64,000 nucleotides of DNA. It comes from Streptomyces eurythermus. Its GTDB lineage: Bacteria; Actinomycetota; Actinomycetes; Streptomycetales; Streptomycetaceae. The translations under genes and the position numbers were made by a program. Positions 59,047-64,000 of this stretch are shown piece after piece. Each line of letters starts with the position of its first letter. Within the stretch, counting starts at the first letter, position 1. The stretch covers positions 186,001 to 250,000 of the forward strand of contig NZ_BMSK01000013.1 of assembly GCF_014649115.1 (NCBI RefSeq), given 5' to 3'. The notes under the pieces are model-generated. The model searched no databases. It saw only the letters and a list, made by a program, of their open reading frames with translations, and was not told the DNA's origin.

Positions 59047-59730
59047 TCACCGTGTGCCCGGTCTCACCAGGCCCGTCTCGTACGCGATGACCACCGCCTG
59101 GGCGCGGTCGCGCAGGCCGAGTTTGGCGAAGACACGGGCCACGTGGGACTTGACCGTGGCCTCGCTGAGGGTCAGTTCGGTGGCGATCTCCGTGTTGGAC
59201 AGGCCCCGGCCCATCAGGCTGAGCACCTCCCGCTCGCGCGGGGTGAGCGCGGCCAGATCGGCGGGGACGGCCGTGGCCGTCCGGTCGGCCTCGGCCGCGT
59301 ACCGCTCCACCAGGCGCCGGGTGATCTGCGGGGCCAGCAGGGCGTCACCGGTACCGACGAGCCGGACGGCCGCCGCCAGGTGCTCCGGGGTGACGTCCTT
59401 GAGCAGGAAGCCGCCGGCCCCGAGGGACAGGGCGGTGTACACATACCGGTCCAGGTCGAAGGTGGTCAGCATGAGCACCCGGCAGCCGGGTGCCTCGGCC
59501 AGGATGCGCCGGGTGGCCTCCAGGCCGTCCATGACCGGCATGCGGATGTCCATGAGGACGACGTCCGGCTCGAGTTCACGGACGGCGGCGACCGCCTCGG
59601 CCCCGTCGGCGGCCTCGCCCGCCACCTCGATGCCCCGGGCGGTGAGGATCAGCCGGAAGCCGGTCCGGATCAGCGTCTGGTCGTCGGCGATCAGGACACG
59701 CGGCGCCCGCTCGGACCCGTCCGGCGTCAC
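59047..59730 (-). CDS. NarL/LuxR-family response regulator, orphaned
   Basis: A 227-residue regulator: receiver domain (RVLIADDQTLIRTGFRLIL, phosphoacceptor Asp in VLMDIRMPVMDG, KDVTPEHL) and LuxR-type HTH (LTPREREVLSLMGRGLSNTEIATEL, quoted in part: REREVLSLMGRGLSNTEIA). The GTG at 59730 overlaps a TGA that ends a short histidine-kinase remnant, fixing the start. In homologous loci the kinase gene precedes and overlaps the regulator; here it has been deleted, so the protein may be unphosphorylated or served by another kinase. Confidence 0.9.
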   Translation of the reverse strand: MTPDGSERAPRVLIADDQTLIRTGFRLILTARGIEVAGEAADGAEAVAAVRELEPDVVLMDIRMPVMDGLEATRRILAEAPGCRVLMLTTFDLDRYVYTALSLGAGGFLLKDVTPEHLAAAVRLVGTGDALLAPQITRRLVERYAAEADRTATAVPADLAALTPREREVLSLMGRGLSNTEIATELTLSEATVKSHVARVFAKLGLRDRAQAVVIAYETGLVRPGTR

Positions 59731-59786
59731 GGCCGGTCCAGGGGTATCCGGGCACGCACCCGGAAGCCGCCGCCGAGTCTGCGCCG
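59727..59786 (-). pseudogene. C-terminal remnant of a sensor histidine kinase
   Basis: About 19 codons read RRLGGGFRVRARIPLDRP and then TGA, the usual C-terminus of NarX/DesK-type kinase ATPase domains (GGGF-VxARIPL). The GTGA overlap with the response regulator is preserved. Upstream of 59786 no kinase sequence (G boxes, DHp) remains in any frame, so an internal deletion removed the rest. Confidence 0.72.
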
Positions 59787-59959
59787 GGCGGTCCGGCTCA
59801 CCGTCGCCGAGGTGCTGCGCAACGAGTGAACACGGCAACCGGTCAGGATCGGAGAAGCCGTCGTGGGCTCGCCCGTCCTAGCGTGGGGGCACCGACGAGG
59901 AAACCGTCGGTGCCCCGGCCCCGTGAAGCCGGGCACCACTGTGCGAAGGAGTGAGCATC

Positions 59960-60310
59960 ATGGCCGCAGGCCTGCAGACGATCATCTACCCGGTGAAGGA
60001 CCTGGACCGCGCCAAGGCCCTGTTCGGCGCGCTGCTGGGCGTGGAGCCGTACGCGGACGAGCCGTACTACGTGGGCTACAAGGCCGCCGGCCAGGACGTC
60101 GGGCTGGACCCCAGCGGGCACGCCAAGGGCATGACCGGGCCGGTGCCGTACTGGCATGTGACGGATCTGCGGGAGCGGCTCGCGGCGCTGCTGGCGGCGG
60201 GTGCCGAGCTGCTCCAGGACGCGCAGGACGTCGGCGGCGGCCGGCTGATCGCCTTCGTGAAGGACCCCGACGGCAACCACCTGGGGCTGCTCCAGGACCC
60301 GTCGGTCTGA
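59960..60310 (+). CDS. VOC (glyoxalase/dioxygenase superfamily) protein
   Basis: A 116-residue single-domain VOC protein: IIYPVKDLDRAKALFGALLG, PYWHVTDLRERLAALLAAGA and IAFVKDPDGNHLGLLQ. Metal ligands in such proteins are a His and Glu; here the likely ones are H69 region and none clear at the C-terminus, so a catalytic role is uncertain. The ATG 59960 is chosen because AAGGAG is 8 bp upstream; GTG 59951 is too close. It precedes a MarR gene with an operator-like site between. Confidence 0.85.
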   Translation: MAAGLQTIIYPVKDLDRAKALFGALLGVEPYADEPYYVGYKAAGQDVGLDPSGHAKGMTGPVPYWHVTDLRERLAALLAAGAELLQDAQDVGGGRLIAFVKDPDGNHLGLLQDPSV

Positions 60311-60328
60311 GTCGGGAGCACCCCCCGG

Positions 60329-60350
60329 ACTAGTTGCACGCTCAACGAGT
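60329..60350. promoter_or_regulatory. MarR operator-like inverted repeat
   Basis: ACTAGTTGCACGCTCAACGAGT has outer ACT/AGT and inner GTTG/CAAC arms. It lies 26-48 bp before the marR ATG, in the VOC-marR gap, so MarR autoregulation is likely. Confidence 0.5.
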
Positions 60351-60376
60351 GGTCGTGGCGGTGCTACCGTGCGGTT

Positions 60377-60775
60377 ATGGCAGTCAAGACGGCCGAGACC
60401 CGGCTGGAGGAACGCTGGCGGGACATCCTCGCCGTGCACGCGCGCACGATGTGCGAGATCGACCGCGTCCTGCACCCGTACGGGCTGGGCGCCAGCGACT
60501 TCGAGGTGCTGGACCTGCTGGCCACCGAGCCGCCCGAGCAGGGCGAGCAGTGCCGGGTGCAGAACCTGGTCGGCCGCGTGCACCTCAGCCAGAGCGCGCT
60601 GTCCCGGCTGATCGGCCGGCTGGAGAAGGACGGCCTGGTGGAACGCTCGGTGTGCGCGGAGGACCGACGCGGGGTGTGGGTCGCCCTCACCCCCAAGGGC
60701 CGCATCCTGCACGCCGAGGTGCTCCCGCTTCAGCGGGCGGTACTGCGGCGCATGCTGACCGGGCAGGAACTCTAG
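60377..60775 (+). CDS. MarR family transcriptional regulator
   Basis: A 132-residue winged-HTH regulator: DFEVLDLLATEP, LVGRVHLSQSALSRLIGRLEKDGLVERSVCAEDRRGVWVALTPKG (quoted in part: LSQSALSRLIGRLEKDGLVE). Two cysteines (C26 and C70-region) could sense oxidation, but this is not established. ATG 60377 is the first start after the operator. A strong shared terminator follows. Confidence 0.9.
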   Translation: MAVKTAETRLEERWRDILAVHARTMCEIDRVLHPYGLGASDFEVLDLLATEPPEQGEQCRVQNLVGRVHLSQSALSRLIGRLEKDGLVERSVCAEDRRGVWVALTPKGRILHAEVLPLQRAVLRRMLTGQEL

Positions 60776-60811
60776 AGCGACCGGCCCTGCCGGAGGACCG
60801 GTCGAGTACCG

Positions 60812-60851
60812 CCGCGGTCGCCGCCGGGGCGGTGCCCGGCGGCGACCGCGG
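60812..60851. terminator. Bidirectional terminator between marR and sseB
   Basis: A perfect 17-bp stem CCGCGGTCGCCGCCGGG (60812-60828) and CCCGGCGGCGACCGCGG (60835-60851) with a 6-nt loop lies between two convergent genes, ending both transcripts. Confidence 0.85.
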
Positions 60852-60882
60852 GAGGTGGTCCGCGGGTCGGCGGGTTCGTCGC

Positions 60883-61281
60883 TCAGCGGGCCAGCAGCGT
60901 GCGGACTCCCTGTGACGTGAGCGTCAGGGCGTGGGAGGAGCTGCCGTCGATGGCGAGGGACAGGTTCTCGTCGGGCCACTGCGCGGCGAGCGCGCCGAGC
61001 GGGATCAGACGGTAGCGCGAGACGAAGGGCAGCAGATCGGCCATCTCGCCCTCCGTGGTGAACACCGGGACGACCGCGTCGCCACCGGGCTGTTCCAGGA
61101 CGGGCAGCGCCACCGTCGTGGCGTCGGCGCCCTCTCCGTCCAGCGCGTCGTCCGGCACCGGGACGAGTACGTCACTGTGGGCGAGGGTGTCCAGGGCGGC
61201 CTGGTCCTCGGCGTTCACGGTCAGCGCGTCCAGCGCCTGCTGGGCCGGCGTCGGCGGGTCGGCGTGTGCGGGTGTCTCCAT
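60883..61281 (-). CDS. SseB family protein
   Basis: A 132-residue protein with an SseB N-terminal-like domain (VLVPVPDDALDGEG, VALPVLEQPGGDAVVPVFTTEGEMA, LIPLGALAAQWPDENLSLAIDG). In enterobacteria SseB is a type III secretion translocon part, but actinobacterial members are stand-alone and of unknown function. ATG 61281 has GGGGAC upstream. The next gene on this strand is an NCS1 permease 228 bp upstream. Confidence 0.8.
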   Translation of the reverse strand: METPAHADPPTPAQQALDALTVNAEDQAALDTLAHSDVLVPVPDDALDGEGADATTVALPVLEQPGGDAVVPVFTTEGEMADLLPFVSRYRLIPLGALAAQWPDENLSLAIDGSSSHALTLTSQGVRTLLAR

Positions 61282-61384
61282 GGCTGGTCCCCAGGTTCGA
61301 CGGTCGTACGGGCTGCCGGGACGGCTCGGCGCCCCGGGCGTGCTCCCGCCTCGCGTACCCGGTGGGGTGCGGGGCATGCGTACG

Positions 61385-61434
61385 CGGCACATGTGGATCC
61401 CCGGCACATGGATTGCCCGCACATGGGTCGCGGG
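61385..61434. repeat. Short imperfect tandem units in the sseB-permease gap
   Basis: CGGCACATGTGGATCCC (61385-61401) and CGGCACATGGATTGCCC (61402-61418) are followed by a shorter GCACATGGG copy, giving three CACATG boxes about 15-17 bp apart. The 228-bp gap otherwise shows nothing. It could be a regulator site for sseB. Confidence 0.4.
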
Positions 61435-61509
61435 TCGTGGGATGTGTGTGGGCCGAGCACCGGGCACGGGCCGTCTCCGTCGGGGGGAGTCGTCGGCAAG
61501 GCCCGGGGC

Positions 61510-63015
61510 TCACGGGCGTGGGAGTTCCTCGCGGGCCGGGCCGGCTGCCCCCGCCTCCTGGTGCCGTATCCGGGTCCTGGTCGTCGACAGCGTGCCGAGG
61601 AAGGCGAGGACCAGGGCGACGAGGACGCCCAGGTTGGCGTACGCCCAGGGGCCGGTGCGGCCGCCGAGGCCGAGCGGCGTCAGTAGATAGCCCTGCCAGG
61701 TCAGCCAGTGCGCGGCGGTGTTGGTGACCAGGCCCCAGCCGACGGCGGTGGCGGCGACGGTGACGCACAGCGGGAGGAGGGGTACGTCGCCGTAGCGGCC
61801 GTGCGGGCGGTACAGGTCGGCTTCGTCGTAGTCGCGGCGGCGCAGCGCCAGATCGGCGAGCATGACGCCGGCCCAGGCCGCGATGGGCACGCCGAGTGTG
61901 GTGAGGAAACCCATGAACTGGCCGAGGAAGTTGTCGGCGTAGAACACGATGTAGACCGAGCCGGCGATCATCAGAACGCCGTCGAGGAGGGCGGCCAGGT
62001 AGCGGGGTGCCCGCAGACCGGCCGAGAGGAGGGCCAGGCCGGAGGAGTAGATGTCGAGGACGGCGCCGCCGACCAGGCCGAGGACGGCGACCACGGCGAA
62101 CGGCACCAGGAACCAGGCCGGCAGGAGGGTGGCCAGCGCCCCGATCGGGTCGGCCGCGATCGCCCGGTTCAGCTCCGGGGCGGACCCGGCCAGCAGCAGG
62201 CCGAAGACCAGCAGCACCAGCGGGGCCAGACAGGCGCCGAACGTGGTCCAGCCGATGACTCCCCGGCTGGAGGAGTCCCGGGGCAGATAGCGGGAGTAGT
62301 CGGCGGCGGCGTTGACCCAGCCGAGGCCGAAGCCGGTCATCATGAACACCAGCGCGCCGATGAACCGCTGGGCGGAACCGGCCGGGAGGGCGTCGACCGC
62401 GCTCCAGTGGATCCGGTCGGCGACGAGAACGACGTAGACGATCGTGAGGACGCCCGTGACCAGGGTGATCCAGGTCTGCAGCCGCATGATCAGGTCGAAG
62501 CCCAGGACTCCGCCGGCGACGGTCAGCGCGGCCACCACCATCAGGGCGGCGGCCTTGGTGCCGGTGCCGCCGCCCCAGCCGAGGGCGCCGAGGACGGTGG
62601 CGGTGGCCATCGTCGCGAGCGCGGTGAGGACGGTCTCCCAGCCGACGGTGAGCATCCAGGAGACGACGGCCGGCAGCCGGTTGCCGCGCACGCCGTACGC
62701 GGCCCTGCTGAGCACCATGGTCGGGGCCGAGCCGCGCTTGCCGGCGACCGCGACGAAGCCGCACAGCAGGAACGACACGACGATGCCGAGCGCGCCGGCG
62801 GCGAGGGCCTGCGGGAAGGAGATGCCGAAGCCGAACGCGAACGCGCCGTAGCCGAGGCCGAGGACGGAGACGTTGGCCCCGAACCAGGGCCAGAACAGGG
62901 TGCGCGGGGTGCCCTTGCGTTCCGCGTCCTCGATCACGTCGAGGCCGCGCGTCTCCACCCGCAGGGGGTGGCCGGCGGACGCCCCGTCCGGGGCGTCGTG
63001 CGGATGGGCCGTCAC
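61510..63015 (-). CDS. NCS1-family purine/cytosine permease
   Basis: A 501-residue 12-helix nucleobase:cation symporter (CodB/allantoin-type). Features are LFWPWFGANVSVLGLGYG, KRGSAPTMVLSRAAYGVRGN, GFGLGWVNAAADYSRYLP and IAAWAGVMLADLALRRRDYDEADLY (quoted in part: LADLALRRRDYDEADLY). The GTG at 63015 follows AGGAGG. The AraC gene lies 62 bp upstream on the same strand and may control it. The nucleobase specificity is not clear. Confidence 0.9.
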   Translation of the reverse strand: MTAHPHDAPDGASAGHPLRVETRGLDVIEDAERKGTPRTLFWPWFGANVSVLGLGYGAFAFGFGISFPQALAAGALGIVVSFLLCGFVAVAGKRGSAPTMVLSRAAYGVRGNRLPAVVSWMLTVGWETVLTALATMATATVLGALGWGGGTGTKAAALMVVAALTVAGGVLGFDLIMRLQTWITLVTGVLTIVYVVLVADRIHWSAVDALPAGSAQRFIGALVFMMTGFGLGWVNAAADYSRYLPRDSSSRGVIGWTTFGACLAPLVLLVFGLLLAGSAPELNRAIAADPIGALATLLPAWFLVPFAVVAVLGLVGGAVLDIYSSGLALLSAGLRAPRYLAALLDGVLMIAGSVYIVFYADNFLGQFMGFLTTLGVPIAAWAGVMLADLALRRRDYDEADLYRPHGRYGDVPLLPLCVTVAATAVGWGLVTNTAAHWLTWQGYLLTPLGLGGRTGPWAYANLGVLVALVLAFLGTLSTTRTRIRHQEAGAAGPAREELPRP

Positions 63016-63077
63016 CGAGCCTCCTGCCCTGCCTGCCCTGATGTGTGCGTCACGCTAGGTCGCGGCGCGGAGAGCGG

Positions 63078-63995
63078 TCAAGGTTCCTGGTGGAGTGCCG
63101 CTGCCCAGGCGGTGGGGGCGAGGCCGGTCTGGCGTCGGAAGAAGGTGGTGAAGTTGCCGGCGTCGGGGAAGCCGAGGCGGTGTGCGCAGGTGCCGGCCGG
63201 CAGCCCGCTGTGGGCGAGCAGCCGTTTCGCTTCGAGCAGGATGCGCTGGTCGAGGAAGGCCTTGGCGCCGTGTCCGGTGGCGGCGCGGGTGGCGCGGGTC
63301 AGGGTCCGCACGTCGTAGCCGAGTGCCCGCGCGTAGTCGGCCACGCGGTGCCGGTGGGGGAAGTGTTCCTCGACCTCGGCCCGGTAGGCGTGGAACACCT
63401 CGAGGTGCCGGCTGACGGGCGCGCCGGGGGCGGGCGGTGCGGATGTCCCGGGCAGGACGCGCAGGAGCAGGGCCGCCAGCAGATGGGAGAGCACCGCGGA
63501 GGAGGCCAGGCGCGGGCGGCGCACCGCCGCCCGGTACTCGTCACCGAGGTGGCCGGCGGCCGGCACCGCGAGCCGGAGGATCTCGGGCGGCAGGCGCCAG
63601 CAGGTGGATGAGGTGGCCTCGCGGGCTTCGAGCGCGGGGTCGGGCAGGAAGCCGGGCTGGAAGAGGATCAGGGGGCCGTCGAGGCGCTCGACGTCGCTCC
63701 AGCGGTGCACCGTGCCGGGCCTGATCCACACGACGCTGCCCTCGCGCAGTTCGTGGTGGCGGAAGTCCGCTTCGTGCGCGCCGCTTCCCTCGGTGATCAG
63801 GGCGAGGACGTGGAAGTCGGGGCGTTGGAGCCGGGTGCGTCGTCGTTCGGTGTCGGTCTCGCGCAGCCCGGCGAAGCTGAGGACCTCCACGCCGTAGGCG
63901 GCTCCGACCGGCGGGAGGTAGCGCAGTTGCCGCACGGCGGGGTGTCCGTTTTCCACAAGGGGTCGGTCTCTTTTCACGAAGACGGAGTCTGCCAC
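63078..63995 (-). CDS. AraC family transcriptional regulator
   Basis: A 305-residue AraC protein: an N-terminal cupin effector domain (FHVLALITEGSGAHEADF, GSVVWIRPGTVHRW) and a C-terminal double HTH (VADYARALGYDVRTLTRAT, LDQRILLEAKRLLAHSG, CAHRLGFPDAGNFTTFFRRQTG). The GTG at 63995 is only 5 bp from the window edge with no ribosome binding site in view, so the true start may lie outside. It sits just before the NCS1 permease on the same strand. Confidence 0.88.
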   Translation of the reverse strand: MADSVFVKRDRPLVENGHPAVRQLRYLPPVGAAYGVEVLSFAGLRETDTERRRTRLQRPDFHVLALITEGSGAHEADFRHHELREGSVVWIRPGTVHRWSDVERLDGPLILFQPGFLPDPALEAREATSSTCWRLPPEILRLAVPAAGHLGDEYRAAVRRPRLASSAVLSHLLAALLLRVLPGTSAPPAPGAPVSRHLEVFHAYRAEVEEHFPHRHRVADYARALGYDVRTLTRATRAATGHGAKAFLDQRILLEAKRLLAHSGLPAGTCAHRLGFPDAGNFTTFFRRQTGLAPTAWAAALHQEP

Positions 63996-64000
63996 CGGCC

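Noticed and set aside
59785..59829. Plus-strand tail reading VRLTVAEVLRNE as a fragment of a gene lost at the kinase deletion
   Set aside because: Too short to recognise, and the longer plus-strand frame is antisense to the response regulator.
1..64000. Insertion sequences, prophage, CRISPR arrays, tRNA or rRNA genes
   Set aside because: No transposase, integrase, cas-like protein, regularly spaced repeat array, cloverleaf-like or rRNA-like sequence was recognised on either strand.

Overview
The window looks like the chromosome of a Streptomyces or a close actinobacterial relative. G+C is very high with strong third-position G/C bias. GTG starts and GTGA/ATGA stop-start overlaps are common. 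The gene families (LLM flavin monooxygenases, ROK and IclR regulators, SseB, FGE-dependent sulfatases, a second Rho, mptB) are typical of that group. I see no rRNA, tRNA, CRISPR array, transposase or phage gene.

Layout. (1) 1-18.8 kb is a steroid-type oxidation cluster: a KstD-like FAD dehydrogenase, two KshA-type Rieske oxygenases with one KshB-like reductase and a small four-cysteine protein, four luciferase-like (LLM) flavin enzymes with a flavin reductase, two short-chain dehydrogenases (one very close to 3alpha,20beta-hydroxysteroid dehydrogenase), an HSL-type esterase, an MFS exporter, and TetR, TetR and IclR regulators. A shared 15-bp inverted-repeat motif lies in the two divergent promoter regions at 1.7 and 16.0 kb. 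(2) 18.8-25.5 kb holds a decayed methyltransferase, a lipoprotein, a short second Rho, a D,D-carboxypeptidase and two polyprenol-dependent glycosyltransferases. (3) 25.6-31.3 kb is an asparagine/aspartate/glutamine catabolic operon (GntR, permease, asparaginase II, aspartase, glutaminase). (4) 31.4-35.1 kb holds uppP, a coupled crcB-DUF190-crcB trio with an 18-bp minisatellite at one junction, an SMP-30-like lactonase and an ArsR-like regulator. (5) 35.3-43.4 kb is a galactan utilisation locus: secreted GH53 galactanase, GH42 beta-galactosidase, sugar ABC importer and LacI regulator, with three matching operator sites around the divergent promoter.

(6) 43.4-57.5 kb is a sulfur-scavenging region. 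On the minus strand lies a TauD dioxygenase with a dead sulfatase that once overlapped it. On the plus strand a ROK regulator, a 27-residue cysteine-containing leader peptide, and then a tightly coupled operon: peptide-type ABC importer (binding protein, two permeases, fused double ATPase), formylglycine-generating enzyme, and two sulfatases that both lack signal peptides. The implied route is import of an intact sulfate ester, activation of the sulfatases by the co-encoded FGE in the cytosol, and release of sulfate, probably under cysteine/sulfur control. This is the most self-contained unusual system in the window. (7) 57.7-64.0 kb holds a secreted subtilisin-like protease, an orphan NarL-type response regulator whose kinase has been deleted except for its last ~19 codons, a VOC protein, MarR, SseB, an NCS1 permease and an AraC regulator.

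Start codons were chosen from ribosome binding sites, overlaps with neighbours and family N-termini. All functional calls rest on reading protein motifs by eye; no database search was run.
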